A stretch of 64,000 nucleotides of DNA from IDS-8 sp040902105 (GCA_040902105.1 JBBDXW010000033.1:71802-135801); one strand, 5' to 3'; shown: positions 1 through 9,111, numbered from the stretch's first letter. The notes: generated by a model from the sequence alone, not told the origin. A program made the numbers and translations.

Positions 1-235
1 CGGCGACCAGCGGTAGCTCGGGCCCGATGATCGTCAGGCCGACCGCCTCGGATTCGGCAACGGCAAGCAGCTCGTCGATGTCGTCGGAGGCCACCGCGAT
101 GTTGCGCAGGTTCGGCTCGAGAGCAGTGCCCGCGTTACCGGGTGCGACCAGCACTTCGGTCACGTTCGGCGACTGTGCGCATTTCCAGGCCAGCGCATGT
201 TCACGGCCACCGCCGCCAACAATGAGAACTTTCAT
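1..235 (-). CDS. purD: Phosphoribosylamine-glycine ligase (GARS), N-terminal part
   Basis: PurD joins phosphoribosylamine and glycine with ATP in the second step of purine synthesis, in the cytoplasm. The reverse strand opens with ATG at 235 and reads MKVLIVGGGGREHALAW, the typical N-terminal nucleotide-fold motif of PurD, followed by a VAPGNAG stretch and IIGPELPLV. About 78 codons are visible and the rest lies beyond the left edge. It sits 90 bases downstream of purH on the same strand, the usual purH-purD operon. Identification is firm although only the N-terminus is seen. Confidence 0.93.
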   Translation of the reverse strand, partial: MKVLIVGGGGREHALAWKCAQSPNVTEVLVAPGNAGTALEPNLRNIAVASDDIDELLAVAESEAVGLTIIGPELPLVA

Positions 236-248
236 CGATACTTCATCC

Positions 249-269
249 GCTTGTCGCTTGTCGCTTGTC
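249..269. repeat. Short tandem repeat, 3 x GCTTGTC
   Basis: Three perfect copies of the heptamer GCTTGTC lie in the purH-purD gap. The copy number could vary between strains. No function is evident. Confidence 0.6.
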
Positions 270-325
270 CGTCCGCCGCGCCAAAGGCTCGCGGCGCTTG
301 CTCTCAACAATAATGCGGCGGCCGC

Positions 326-1873
326 CTAATGTCGAAAATGCCGCATGCCGGTGAAAACCATGGCAATTCCGTGCTCGTTCGCCGCGGCGATCACTTCATC
401 GTCGCGCACGGACCCGCCGGGCTGGATGATCGCCGCGGCGCCATGACCTGCAGCCGTATCGATACCGTCGCGGAACGGGAAAAATGCATCTGATGCCATC
501 ACCGAGCCGTCAATCGCGAGGCCCTCATCCGCAGCCTTCAGCGCGGCAATCCGGGTGCTGTAGACACGGCTCATCTGGCCGGCGCCGACGCCGACGGTCA
601 TACCATCCTTGCAGAACACGATGGCGTTCGATTTGACGAACTTCACGACCTGCCATGCGAACAACAGGTCGCGTATCTGTTCCTGGTCCGGCGCCTTGTC
701 GGTGACCAGCCTGAGGTCGCCCTGTGAGATCCGGCCGTTGTCGATGCTTTGCACCAGCAACCCGCCGGAAACCTTCTTGAGGTCGTATCCGCCGCTGCCG
801 CCGCCCGGCTCGCCGGTTTCCAGCACGCGGATGTTCGCCTTTTCCCGCAAGGCGGCTAAGGCGTCCTTCTCGACCTGCGGCGCGACGATGACTTCCACGA
901 ACTGCCGGTCGACGACGGCTCGCGCGGTCGCTCCATCCAGCGCGCGGTTGAACGCGATGATGCCGCCGAAAGCCGACGTGGGGTCGGTGGACCAGGCGCG
1001 TTCGTACGCATCGAGGATGCCGTCGCCGATCGCGGCTCCGCAGGGGTTGGCGTGCTTCACGATGACACAGGCAGGCGTAGCGAATTGCCGCACGCATTCG
1101 AGGGCGGCGTCGCTGTCGGCAATGTTGTTGTACGACAGCGCTTTACCCTGCAGCTGCCGTGCTGCCGCAAGCGAGCCCGCGGGCGCTGTACGGTCGCGGT
1201 AAAATGCCGCATGCTGGTGCGGGTTCTCTCCGTAGCGAAGCGTCTCGATACGTTCGCCAGAGTAAAGGAAGCGCCCGGCAAACGGCGTTTCGTCGCAGGC
1301 CGCGGTCAGGTACGCGGCAATGGCTGAGTCATACCCCGCGGTATGAGCGAACGCCTTGGCGGCGAGCCGCAGGCGATAGTCTTGCGACAACGCTCCCGAC
1401 CGCAGGGCGTTCAACGTTGCTTCGTAATCGTCCGGATCGACCACGACAGCAACGCCATCGTGATTTTTGGACGCGGCACGAATCATCGCCGGACCGCCGA
1501 TGTCGATATTCTCGACGGCGTCGGCCAGGGTCACGCCCGGTCGCGCGATCGTGTCCTCGAACGGATAGAGATTGACGGCGAGCAGGTCGATCGGCTCGAT
1601 GCCGTGCTCGGCCATGACCGCCTCATCGATTCCGCGGCGTCCAAGCAGTCCGCCGTGAATGACGGGATGCAGCGTTTTGATCCGGCCACCCATGATCTCC
1701 GGGAAGTCGGTTCTGGCGGAAACCTCCACGGCGTCGATGCCGGCGCTTTTGAGCGCGCGCCAGGTGCCGCCGGTCGACAGGATCTCGACGTTGAGTTCTG
1801 CAAGACCGCGGGCGAATGGAATCAGGCCTCGCTTGTCAGTGACGCTCAATAGCGCCCGGCGCAGCATCAGCAC
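326..1873 (-). CDS. purH: Bifunctional AICAR transformylase / IMP cyclohydrolase
   Basis: PurH performs the last two steps of IMP synthesis: formylation of AICAR from 10-formyl-THF and ring closure. The 515-residue length is usual for the family. The N-terminal third is the MGS-like cyclohydrolase domain (ALLSVTDKRG, LSTGGTWRAL, GGRIKTLHP). The rest is the transformylase domain, with RYGENPHQ, the KHANPCG segment, KSNAIVF, MSRV and the C-terminal SDAFFPFRDGID and IIQPGGS motifs. An in-frame ATG two codons downstream (1867) is an equally good start. It lies 101 bases downstream of fis, and purD follows. The order dusB-fis-purH-purD is what I recall from Pseudomonas. Confidence 0.97.
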   Translation of the reverse strand: MLMLRRALLSVTDKRGLIPFARGLAELNVEILSTGGTWRALKSAGIDAVEVSARTDFPEIMGGRIKTLHPVIHGGLLGRRGIDEAVMAEHGIEPIDLLAVNLYPFEDTIARPGVTLADAVENIDIGGPAMIRAASKNHDGVAVVVDPDDYEATLNALRSGALSQDYRLRLAAKAFAHTAGYDSAIAAYLTAACDETPFAGRFLYSGERIETLRYGENPHQHAAFYRDRTAPAGSLAAARQLQGKALSYNNIADSDAALECVRQFATPACVIVKHANPCGAAIGDGILDAYERAWSTDPTSAFGGIIAFNRALDGATARAVVDRQFVEVIVAPQVEKDALAALREKANIRVLETGEPGGGSGGYDLKKVSGGLLVQSIDNGRISQGDLRLVTDKAPDQEQIRDLLFAWQVVKFVKSNAIVFCKDGMTVGVGAGQMSRVYSTRIAALKAADEGLAIDGSVMASDAFFPFRDGIDTAAGHGAAAIIQPGGSVRDDEVIAAANEHGIAMVFTGMRHFRH

Positions 1874-1974
1874 GGCAGGGTCTGCCTGGGAAGGCTATTT
1901 CCTTGCGCAACCATGAGATCCATTGCAGTCCATTGCGAGCTTTTTGCGGCCTGAGTGTAAGAACACCGGCGCCG

Positions 1975-2253
1975 TTAACGGATCAGCGCATAGGATTTTA
2001 GTTTTTTTCGCAACGTGGCACGGTTGATGCCGAGTATTCCGGCCGCCTGGCTTTGATTGCCGTGGGTATAGTCCATTACGGCTTTGAACAGCGGTCCTTC
2101 GACTTCGCCCAGCACCAGGTCGTACAGGTCTCCGGGGCGGTCGCCGTTAAGGCTTGCGAAGTATCGGTCTAACGCTTCTTCGGCATGCTTGCGGAGTGGT
2201 TTTTTACCGGCGGCCCTCAAGTCCACACCTTTTTTTGTCTTTTTCTTGACCAC
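1975..2253 (-). CDS. fis: DNA-binding protein Fis
   Basis: Fis is a nucleoid-associated, DNA-bending homodimer that adjusts transcription with growth rate. The C-terminal helix-turn-helix is clear (GNQSQAAGILGINRATLRKK) and the protein ends KSYALIR. I place the start at GTG 2253, giving 92 residues (E. coli Fis has 98), with an AGGGGGAA stretch 10-12 bases upstream. Reading further upstream in frame would run into the end of dusB and add non-homologous residues. The N-terminus is lysine-rich (KKKTKKG), which is not typical of enteric Fis. It is the second gene of a dusB-fis pair, the standard arrangement in gammaproteobacteria. Confidence 0.9.
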   Translation of the reverse strand: MVKKKTKKGVDLRAAGKKPLRKHAEEALDRYFASLNGDRPGDLYDLVLGEVEGPLFKAVMDYTHGNQSQAAGILGINRATLRKKLKSYALIR

Positions 2254-2326
2254 TGTCTGACAATTCCCCCTGACTTTCACCCAAGAGCGGAATGATTCAC
2301 AAAAAATGCTACTTCTTGCACAATCT

Positions 2327-3325
2327 TCAGGCGGCCAAAGATTCGTCTGCGGCTGAACCGTCAAAGTATTCCCGCGTCAGGCGAATTTGCTCGAAAGCAC
2401 TATCGACGCGCACCACCCGGGTCCGGAACGTTTGTATGTTTTTCAGACCGGCGCAATACCAGATAAGGTGCTTGCGAGCCACCCGCACGCCAGTTGTTTC
2501 CCCATAAAACTGGTACAGGCCGCTAAGGTGATCGAGCATGATATCACGGACAAAGTTTTTTTCTAGCGGCATTATTGAATCATTTTTTGAATCATTATTT
2601 TCGTAACGAAAATTCAATTCGCGAAAGAACCACGGGCGCCCCTGCGCGCCGCGACCAATCATCAAGGCATCAGCACCGGTTACGCGAAGAACCTCAAGCG
2701 ACTTCTCGAAAGTAGCGATATCTCCATTCGCAATCACCGGAATGGCAACTGCATTTTTGATTGCGGCGATCGTTTCGAATTCCGCCTCGCCCCCGAACCG
2801 GCAGGCTCGCGTTCGACCGTGAACCGCCAGCGCCTGAATGCCGCTTGCTTCGGCAATACGGGCAATGGCTACGCCGTTCCTGTGCTGTGGATCCCAGCCC
2901 GTCCGTATCTTCAGCGTCACCGGAACGTCGACCGCCGCAACCACGGCTTCGAGAATCGTTGCGACCAGCGCTTCGTTTTGTAACAAGGACGAACCGGCGA
3001 GGTTGTTGCAAACTTTTTTAGCGGGACAACCCATGTTGATGTCGATGATCTGCGCGCCGCGGTCGGTGCATAGCCTGGCTGCGAGCGCGAGCTTGTCCGG
3101 CTCGCTGCCCGCGATTTGCACCACTCGGGGTTCGCAGTCGAGATCGAGGTCAAGGCGCCGCCTGGACTTGGCTGTTTGCCACAGGCTGATGTCCGCCGTT
3201 GTCATTTCCGAGGTCGCCATGGCGGCGCCAAGCCGGCGGCAAAGTTTGCGAAACGGTGCATCGGTAATGCCGGCCATCGGAGCCAGCAGAAAGGGGCTTG
3301 ACAGCTGGAACGGGCCGATTTTCAC
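2327..3325 (-). CDS. dusB: tRNA-dihydrouridine synthase B
   Basis: DusB reduces specific uridines in the tRNA D-loop using FMN and NADPH. Motifs visible are LLAPMAGITDAPFRKLC near the N-terminus, IDINMGCPAKKV with the catalytic cysteine region, LKIRTGW, VHGRTR, IPVIANGDI and DALMIGRGAQGRPW. I choose GTG at 3325 (VKIGPFQLSSPF, like the MRIG start of E. coli DusB), preceded by GGGGA six bases upstream. A GTG at 3361 would add 12 residues without a comparable ribosome site. The 332 residues are normal for the family. It is followed by fis, 74 bases downstream. Confidence 0.95.
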   Translation of the reverse strand: MKIGPFQLSSPFLLAPMAGITDAPFRKLCRRLGAAMATSEMTTADISLWQTAKSRRRLDLDLDCEPRVVQIAGSEPDKLALAARLCTDRGAQIIDINMGCPAKKVCNNLAGSSLLQNEALVATILEAVVAAVDVPVTLKIRTGWDPQHRNGVAIARIAEASGIQALAVHGRTRACRFGGEAEFETIAAIKNAVAIPVIANGDIATFEKSLEVLRVTGADALMIGRGAQGRPWFFRELNFRYENNDSKNDSIMPLEKNFVRDIMLDHLSGLYQFYGETTGVRVARKHLIWYCAGLKNIQTFRTRVVRVDSAFEQIRLTREYFDGSAADESLAA

Positions 3326-3377
3326 GATGCGTCCCCGGTCTGCATTACGGATGAATGGCACAACGTCTCAGCGGAGA

Positions 3378-3484
3378 CTCGCTTGGGGGGAGGGCTTTCC
3401 AGGATCGTCAAAAACATGGATGTTTTTGCGAAGCCCCCATGGATGGGTTCACGGCGTTCCTGGAAAGCCCTCCTCCCAAGCGAG
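3378..3484. repeat. Long imperfect palindrome with inner hairpins
   Basis: Two 27-base arms (3378-3404 and 3458-3484) match as an inverted repeat at 26 of 27 positions. The spacer contains two further small palindromes around CATGGATG: one at 3409-3426 (AAAACATGGATGTTTT) and one at about 3431-3449. It lies between DUF3426 and dusB on the leftward transcription unit and would fold into a branched RNA. It looks like a dispersed repeat unit, not a simple terminator, because no T-run follows on either strand. Confidence 0.75.
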
Positions 3485-3529
3485 GCTTCGCCTGCGCCGA
3501 CTTTCGACCGTTCATGAATAATGCAGGCC

Positions 3530-5677
3530 CTAGTCCTTGAAGTCTTCGGTAGCGCAGCGCACCCGTTTGTCCGCTTCACGGTAACATACGTTCAGCTTGA
3601 AGCCGGTTGCCTCGGGCGACGGCGCATCGACCCTGACGACCGCGGTAAAACGTTCACCGGCGGGCACCCGGCTTCCGGGGTCGGCCGCGCCGGCAAGGTA
3701 TTCGTCCGGCTCGAGCACTTTGCTGCCGATGATCTCCTCCCAGCGATCCGTCAGAGACACATGCAGCAAGGGGTAAGGCAATGATTTGGCGGAACTGTTC
3801 AGGACGCGCGAAGAAATGGTCAGAACTTCGTCCGTTGCATCGGTACTCCCGCTGGTTGTCTCGAACTGCCAGCCTTTGACGTTCCAGTCGGGAGTAAGCG
3901 GATCGCCCAGCATGCGATACACCGATCCCAGGGTTTTGTCGAACGCGCCGTAAGTCGCGAGCGAATCGCGGTAGGCATGCACGACCTGTGCGCCGAGAAT
4001 CAACGCGAGAACGACCACACCCCCGATCACCTTGTAACTCGCAGGGTCCGTTCTACGCCTGCCGCCGCGTACCCGGTCCTTGGTCTTGATATACGTATCC
4101 AGAAGGAATGCAGCATCATCGGACGAAGCCGCGGCTGCGCGTCCGGACGCGGCGGCTGGCGGACGATGCACGTCGCGATTGACGGTGCCGGCTTCTGCCT
4201 TTTTTTCGGCCAGAAGCTCCGCTTCCAGTGCGGTACGGACAAACTCGCCTTCCATGATGATCGTCTCGACATGCGGCAGATCTTCAAGCTTCCTGTTGGC
4301 CGCGGCCGACCGGAAAACATCCTGTTGCTCCGCCAGCCGGATCAGGTCCTGATCGATCAGCATGTTGACCGTCATTTCTTCCTCCGTCGGCGGAGGTACG
4401 AAATGCTCGGGCCTGGCGAGTTCATCCGGGCTTTTCGCCGGTTCATCGTCGAGTGTAATCGCGTAGGCCGTGGCGAGTTCTTCTTCGAAGGCACGTTCCC
4501 TGCGGCGCTCGTCCTCGTCCTCGTCCCCGCCCTCTGTCTCGTGCGCGATCAGCCTGTGCCGTTGTTCGTCTTCGTCATCGATCAGGCTCAGTTCGATGTC
4601 CGCTTCTGCAGGCTCGCCTGGCCCGGGCAGCGCCGCCAGACCTCCCGCATGATCGGTGCCGGAAGCTTTACCCGACAGCTCGGTCAGCGCCTCGCGGTTA
4701 CCGGTCAGGTCGATTCCCATTTCAATCGCCTGCAGATCAAACTGCGTATCGATATCGGACGGGAAGCTGTCGTCGAGAGCGGGCTCGTCGTCGGTCAACA
4801 TGCGGATACCCGTATCGGCGAGAGCGGCCATTTCTGCCCGCATTTCTGCAGTAGACGGTGCAGGGAGCCCGTCAGCGTATGCGGCGCCGGCAACAGCGAA
4901 GGCGCCCGATGCGTCGAGGCCAGGGCTTTCAACATTGCCGGCTCTCGCCGGAACCTCGCTTTCACTTCGCGCGTTGCCGACTTCATCCAGCAGGTCCATC
5001 CATTCGTCCGGCTCGCCAAGCGCAAGGTTGACCTGTGCCTCGTCCGCTTCGGACGAACGGAGTTCAATACGATCTTCCGCGCGTCGCTGCGGAACGGCAG
5101 GATCGCTTTCGTCCACGAAGTCTTCAGGCAGTGGGGTGTTGTCGTCGTAACGTTGCACGTCCCCGGCATTTCCCGAGGGCGGTAAGCGGAGGCGCACCTG
5201 CAGACCCCGGCGGCCGGGATCCTCGGGTGCCAGCTCGAGGCTGTGGTCGGCACTCGCTTCGGCGCCCGATCTGCGCAATGGGTCGTCGATCTCCGCACTC
5301 GCGACGTCCTCTTGCGCTTCGCCTTCGTTATCGTCGATATACCAGCGCAATGAGCCGGTATCGCCGGAGTCCGGCTCGCTGACTTCCGCCTGCTGCACCG
5401 CGACCTCTTCGTCGAGGTCCTCTTCATCGTAGACGCGCCACTCGACGCCGGTATCTTCGATGCGAATCTCGTGCGGACCGGTCAACTCATTGAGCGTTTC
5501 AAGGATCGACTTTGCGTCGTCAGGGATTTCCATCGCAGCGGGAGGATCTTCCGTCAGTCGTTCGAGCGCGTTGAATGCGTGACCGCAGCCGCCGCAGACG
5601 ACGCGTCCGGCGGCCTGTTGCAGCAGAGGTGCCGTAACGCGAAATGCGGTATCGCAGTCAGGGCATTGTGTGTACAT
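3530..5677 (-). CDS. DUF3426 zinc-ribbon, single-pass membrane protein
   Basis: The N-terminus is a zinc ribbon (MYTQCPDCDTAF, then VVCGGCGHAF), the MJ0042-type finger that opens DUF3426 proteins. A very long acidic, low-complexity stretch follows (about residues 50-500). A membrane helix near residue 570 (VIGGVVVLALILGAQVVHAY) precedes a C-terminal extracytoplasmic DUF3426 domain with WQF, SSRVLN, YPLLHVSLTD and DPGSRVPAGE. At 715 residues it is much longer than the few hundred I would expect, because of the acidic spacer. The start at ATG 5677 overlaps the end of prmA by 20 bases, so the two are translationally linked. Function is unknown; the place next to prmA and dusB is conserved in related bacteria. 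Confidence 0.85.
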   Translation of the reverse strand: MYTQCPDCDTAFRVTAPLLQQAAGRVVCGGCGHAFNALERLTEDPPAAMEIPDDAKSILETLNELTGPHEIRIEDTGVEWRVYDEEDLDEEVAVQQAEVSEPDSGDTGSLRWYIDDNEGEAQEDVASAEIDDPLRRSGAEASADHSLELAPEDPGRRGLQVRLRLPPSGNAGDVQRYDDNTPLPEDFVDESDPAVPQRRAEDRIELRSSEADEAQVNLALGEPDEWMDLLDEVGNARSESEVPARAGNVESPGLDASGAFAVAGAAYADGLPAPSTAEMRAEMAALADTGIRMLTDDEPALDDSFPSDIDTQFDLQAIEMGIDLTGNREALTELSGKASGTDHAGGLAALPGPGEPAEADIELSLIDDEDEQRHRLIAHETEGGDEDEDERRRERAFEEELATAYAITLDDEPAKSPDELARPEHFVPPPTEEEMTVNMLIDQDLIRLAEQQDVFRSAAANRKLEDLPHVETIIMEGEFVRTALEAELLAEKKAEAGTVNRDVHRPPAAASGRAAAASSDDAAFLLDTYIKTKDRVRGGRRRTDPASYKVIGGVVVLALILGAQVVHAYRDSLATYGAFDKTLGSVYRMLGDPLTPDWNVKGWQFETTSGSTDATDEVLTISSRVLNSSAKSLPYPLLHVSLTDRWEEIIGSKVLEPDEYLAGAADPGSRVPAGERFTAVVRVDAPSPEATGFKLNVCYREADKRVRCATEDFKD

Positions 5678-6596
5678 GCGGCGTCTCGGTTCCTCGGATT
5701 CTGGTCCCGCTGAGCCTTGCCCATGGGGGGCGTACTGCCGGCGGATCGAATTCGATCCAGTTTTCATATGCGGCCGCGACGGTGTCGGTCTGGCTGTCGA
5801 TGATGCCGGACAGGGCAAGCGCGCCGCCGCCGACAAGGCGCTCACAGATTGTACGCGCGTGGCGAATCAGGGGGGTGGCGAGGATGTTCGCCACGACAAC
5901 GTCGTATTCGGCCTCGAGGGCCGTCACGTCCAGCGTCGTTGAAAGCCTCGCGCCAACGCCGTTTCGCCCTGCGTTCTGCCGGGTCGCTGTAATTGCCTGG
6001 GGATCGATATCCAGCGCCGTTACGGCTGCAGCGCCGAGTAGCAAGGATGCAACCGACAATATGCCGGAGCCACAGCCAAAATCGAGTACGCGCCTGTTTC
6101 CGAGGTCCAGGCCGTCGAGCCATTCGAGGCACATCGCGGTGGTGGGATGCTTGCCGGTGCCGAACGCGAGCCCCGGATCGAGGTGCACCACGATTGCATC
6201 GCTGGCATCGACACTGAAATCTCCGGGACACACCCACAGCCGTTTGCCGACCTGCATGGGTCGGAAATCCTTAAGCCACTCGCGTTCCCAGACACGATCT
6301 TGCAGGGTTTCGACGTGGTTTTCGGGCAGGCGGGCCAGCAGAAAAGAGTGCAACAGATCGGCGCGCAATTCGTCGAAATCGGCGCACGCCGAAAAAAGGC
6401 CTGTAATCCTGGCCTCGCTCCACAACGGCGTTTCCCCCGGACCTGGTTCAAGAACGGGTGTATCCCCCGCGTCGGTGAACGTAATTGCCTGGGCACCGTG
6501 CCTTGCGAACACTTCCTCGACGCCGTCGGGCGGCAGTCCCCCGAGGTTCATCACAAATTGACGCCATTCCATTCGGACCAGAACCTCGTCGTTCAC
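5658..6596 (-). CDS. prmA: Ribosomal protein L11 methyltransferase
   Basis: PrmA trimethylates ribosomal protein L11 using S-adenosylmethionine. The N-terminal L11-binding domain is followed by DPGLAFGTGKHPTT, the SAM-binding VLDFGCGSGILS, ALDIDP and the VVANILATPL motif. The 312 residues are slightly more than usual. The GTG start at 6596 overlaps the accC stop codon (GTGA), indicating coupling with accC. An ATG at 6572 (MEWRQFV) is an alternative start closer to the E. coli protein. Confidence 0.94.
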   Translation of the reverse strand: MNDEVLVRMEWRQFVMNLGGLPPDGVEEVFARHGAQAITFTDAGDTPVLEPGPGETPLWSEARITGLFSACADFDELRADLLHSFLLARLPENHVETLQDRVWEREWLKDFRPMQVGKRLWVCPGDFSVDASDAIVVHLDPGLAFGTGKHPTTAMCLEWLDGLDLGNRRVLDFGCGSGILSVASLLLGAAAVTALDIDPQAITATRQNAGRNGVGARLSTTLDVTALEAEYDVVVANILATPLIRHARTICERLVGGGALALSGIIDSQTDTVAAAYENWIEFDPPAVRPPWARLSGTRIRGTETPHVHTMP

Positions 6597-7933
6597 AGGC
6601 CCAGGCGTTTTTCCAGGTAGTGAATATCGGTGCCGCCTTTCTGAAACGCCGAATGCTGAAAAATTTCCTGATGCAGCGGTATGTTGGTCTTGATCCCCTC
6701 GACGACGATTTCAGTCAGCGCATTTCTCATGCGTGCGATAGCCGTAGGCCGGTCATTGCCGTGCGTGATGAGTTTACCGATCAGGGAATCGTAGTAGGGA
6801 GGTACGCGATAACCGCTGTAAATATGGCTGTCCATGCGCACACCCGGCCCGCCCGGCGAGTGCCATAGCTGGATCAGGCCGGGCGAGGGCATGAAAGTCT
6901 TCGGATCCTCCGCATTGATGCGGCATTCGATCGCGTGTCCCCGAATCACGATGTCTTCCTGCTTCAGAGTGAGCGGCTCGCCGCTTGCGATGCGCAGTTG
7001 TTCCTTGACGATGTCGACACCCGTGACCATTTCCGTAATCGGATGCTCGACCTGCAGGCGCGTGTTCATCTCGATAAAGTAGAACTCGTCATCCTGATAC
7101 AGAAATTCGAAAGTCCCGGCGCTGCGATATCCCATCTCGATACAGGCCTCGACGCACCGGGTTCCGATCTTGCGCCGCTGATCCTCGCTTATGCCGGGCG
7201 CCGGCGCCTCCTCGATGACTTTTTGATGCCGGCGTTGCATCGAGCAGTCGCGCTCGCCCAGGTGAATGGCATTGCCTCGGCCGTCCGCAAGCACCTGGAA
7301 CTCGATATGACGAGGCCTGTCGAGAAACTTCTCCATATATACGGTTGCGTTGCCGAATGCCGCGCGCGCCTCCGACTGCGTTACCGTAATCGCGCCGACG
7401 AGCGACGCCTCGGAATGGACAACGCGCATACCGCGTCCGCCGCCGCCGCCGGCGGCCTTGATGATAATCGGGTAGCCGATGTTGCGCGCAAGGCGCAGAT
7501 TCTCGTCCGGGTTCTCCGAAACCGGGCCATCGGACCCCGGCACGCAGGGCACGCCCGCAGCTTTCATCGCGCGGATCGCCGAGACCTTGTCGCCCATGAG
7601 CCGGATGGCCGGCGCGGGAGGGCCGATGAATATGAATCCGCTCGATTCGACCCGTTCCGCGAAATCCGCATTTTCGGATAAAAAACCGTATCCCGGATGC
7701 ACGGCGACGGCATCGGTTACCTCGGCCGCGCTGATGATTGCGGGCATATTGAGATAACTGTCCGCCGAGGGCGGCGGGCCGATGCAAACGGTCTCGTCGG
7801 CAAGCAACACGTGCTTCAGGTTGTTGTCCGCCGTTGAATGCACGGCGACCGTCTTTATTCCCATCTCGCGGCAGGCGCGCAGCACGCGCAGTGCAATCTC
7901 GCCGCGGTTCGCAATAACGACCTTTTCCAGCAT
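6593..7933 (-). CDS. accC: Acetyl-CoA carboxylase, biotin carboxylase subunit
   Basis: AccC carboxylates the biotin on AccB with ATP and bicarbonate, the first half-reaction of malonyl-CoA synthesis. It starts MLEKVVIANRGEIALRVLRAC, carries the ATP-grasp glycine loop (KAAGGGGGRGMRVV), HIEFQVLAD, the ERDCSMQRRHQKV segment and the active-site EMNTRLQVEHPITEMVTG. The 446 residues match the family. It follows accB after 16 bases and runs into prmA. Confidence 0.98.
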   Translation of the reverse strand: MLEKVVIANRGEIALRVLRACREMGIKTVAVHSTADNNLKHVLLADETVCIGPPPSADSYLNMPAIISAAEVTDAVAVHPGYGFLSENADFAERVESSGFIFIGPPAPAIRLMGDKVSAIRAMKAAGVPCVPGSDGPVSENPDENLRLARNIGYPIIIKAAGGGGGRGMRVVHSEASLVGAITVTQSEARAAFGNATVYMEKFLDRPRHIEFQVLADGRGNAIHLGERDCSMQRRHQKVIEEAPAPGISEDQRRKIGTRCVEACIEMGYRSAGTFEFLYQDDEFYFIEMNTRLQVEHPITEMVTGVDIVKEQLRIASGEPLTLKQEDIVIRGHAIECRINAEDPKTFMPSPGLIQLWHSPGGPGVRMDSHIYSGYRVPPYYDSLIGKLITHGNDRPTAIARMRNALTEIVVEGIKTNIPLHQEIFQHSAFQKGGTDIHYLEKRLGL

Positions 7934-7949
7934 GGCTCTGCCGTTTCGG

Positions 7950-8429
7950 CTAAGCCGAGTTTCGCTGATCTATGATGAACAGAACCTGCCCGTACTCGAC
8001 CGGCTCCCCGTTTTGCACCCGGATGGATTTGATTGTGCCGGCGACTTCAGCTTCGATCTGATTCATCATTTTCATGGCTTCGACAATGCACAGGGTGTCG
8101 CCCTGATTGACCCGGTCGCCGAGCTGGACGAAGGGCGGGGAGCCTGGCGACGCTGCGCCGTAAAAGGTTCCCACCATCGGCGCGATGACTGCAAAGCCGT
8201 CTTCCTCGGCGACCGATTCCGCTGCAGCAACCGCGGCCGGTTGCGGAGCCGCAGGTGCCGGCGGTGCCTGTGCGGGCGGCGGCGCATACGCGTGGGGCGG
8301 CATCTGCGGCGCGTAGCTGGGACCGTGTCGGCTGATTCTGACCGATTCCTCGCCTTCGGTAATTTCAATTTCGGCAATGCCGGATTCGTCCAGCAGTTCG
8401 ATCAGTTTTTTGACTTTCCGTATATCCAT
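7950..8429 (-). CDS. accB: Acetyl-CoA carboxylase, biotin carboxyl carrier protein
   Basis: This is the carrier subunit that holds biotin. The C-terminal biotinyl domain contains CIVEAMKMMNQIEAE, with Lys120 in EAMKM as the biotinylated residue, and a VGTFYGAASPGSPPFV thumb. The N-terminal 35 residues (MDIRKVKKLIELLDESGIAEIEI) are typical. Between them is a flexible linker rich in Ala, Pro and Gln. It is 159 residues long and lies between aroQ and accC in one leftward operon. Confidence 0.97.
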   Translation of the reverse strand: MDIRKVKKLIELLDESGIAEIEITEGEESVRISRHGPSYAPQMPPHAYAPPPAQAPPAPAAPQPAAVAAAESVAEEDGFAVIAPMVGTFYGAASPGSPPFVQLGDRVNQGDTLCIVEAMKMMNQIEAEVAGTIKSIRVQNGEPVEYGQVLFIIDQRNSA

Positions 8430-8447
8430 GTCCTTACCTCGGGACCT

Positions 8448-8930
8448 TCAAGACTTATCGTCGAACGACTGGTTTGCCGCCTCGGACGCACCCTTCCCCA
8501 GCGTCGCATGCGCCGCGAGTAGTGCAAGCTCGTAGCCGTAGGCTCCGAAGCCGAACAGGCAACCCGCGGCAATGTCGCTGAAAAAACTGTGGTGGCGAAA
8601 TTCTTCCCGGGCAAAGGTATTGCTCAAGTGGACTTCGATGAAGGGAATGCCGACACCCTGCAGGGCATCCCGGATTGCGATGCTGGTGTGGGTAAATGCG
8701 CCGGGATTCAGCAGAATGAAGTCGACCTTGTCGCTGGCGGCCTTCTGGATTCGCTCGACAATCGCGTGCTCGGCGTTACTCTGAAAGCAGGCCAGCCGGA
8801 GACCGAGGGCATCGGCTTTTTCGGACAGGGTCTGCTCGATCTCGCTCAGGCTGGTCGTGCCGTACACCGCCGGCTCGCGGCTGCCGAGCAGATTGAGGTT
8901 CGGTCCGTTGATGAGGAGGAGGCTCCGCAT
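8448..8930 (-). CDS. aroQ: 3-dehydroquinate dehydratase, type II
   Basis: AroQ converts 3-dehydroquinate to 3-dehydroshikimate in the shikimate pathway. The sequence starts MRSLLLINGPNLNLLGSREP and holds the type II motifs: the Tyr in PAVYGT, QSNAEHAIVERI, LNPGAFTHTS and FIEVHLSN with the catalytic His. It has 160 residues, slightly more than the usual 145-150 because of a C-terminal tail. It is the first gene of the aroQ-accB-accC run, a common gammaproteobacterial arrangement. Confidence 0.96.
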   Translation of the reverse strand: MRSLLLINGPNLNLLGSREPAVYGTTSLSEIEQTLSEKADALGLRLACFQSNAEHAIVERIQKAASDKVDFILLNPGAFTHTSIAIRDALQGVGIPFIEVHLSNTFAREEFRHHSFFSDIAAGCLFGFGAYGYELALLAAHATLGKGASEAANQSFDDKS

Positions 8931-9026
8931 TAGGCAAGGTTCGCTGCGAGATTGCCGAAGATAGCGGCAATTCTAACCTTTTTCGGGGCAGGTCATGCAA
9001 CTGTTGTGGCCAGATTTCGGACCGTT

Positions 9027-9104
9027 GTCGCCCGCAATGGCGGGCTCCTACGGAGTCCTTCCTGCGGCGATCATGCCCTGTAGGAGCCCGCCATTGCGGG
9101 CGAC
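9027..9104. repeat. REP pair, heads facing inward
   Basis: Two 25-base units in inverted orientation (9027-9051 and 9080-9104), separated by 28 bases. Each unit has a GTAG head, then GGA, then a hairpin GCCCGC-CATT-GCGGGC, then GAC. The unit recurs as pairs at 18303, 21182, 38160 and 48106. This is the layout of REP/BIME elements, which are moved by REP-associated tyrosine transposases (none in this window). It lies between the tlpA-like stop codon and the 5' side of aroQ. Confidence 0.9.
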
Positions 9105-9111
9105 CGGCCAA

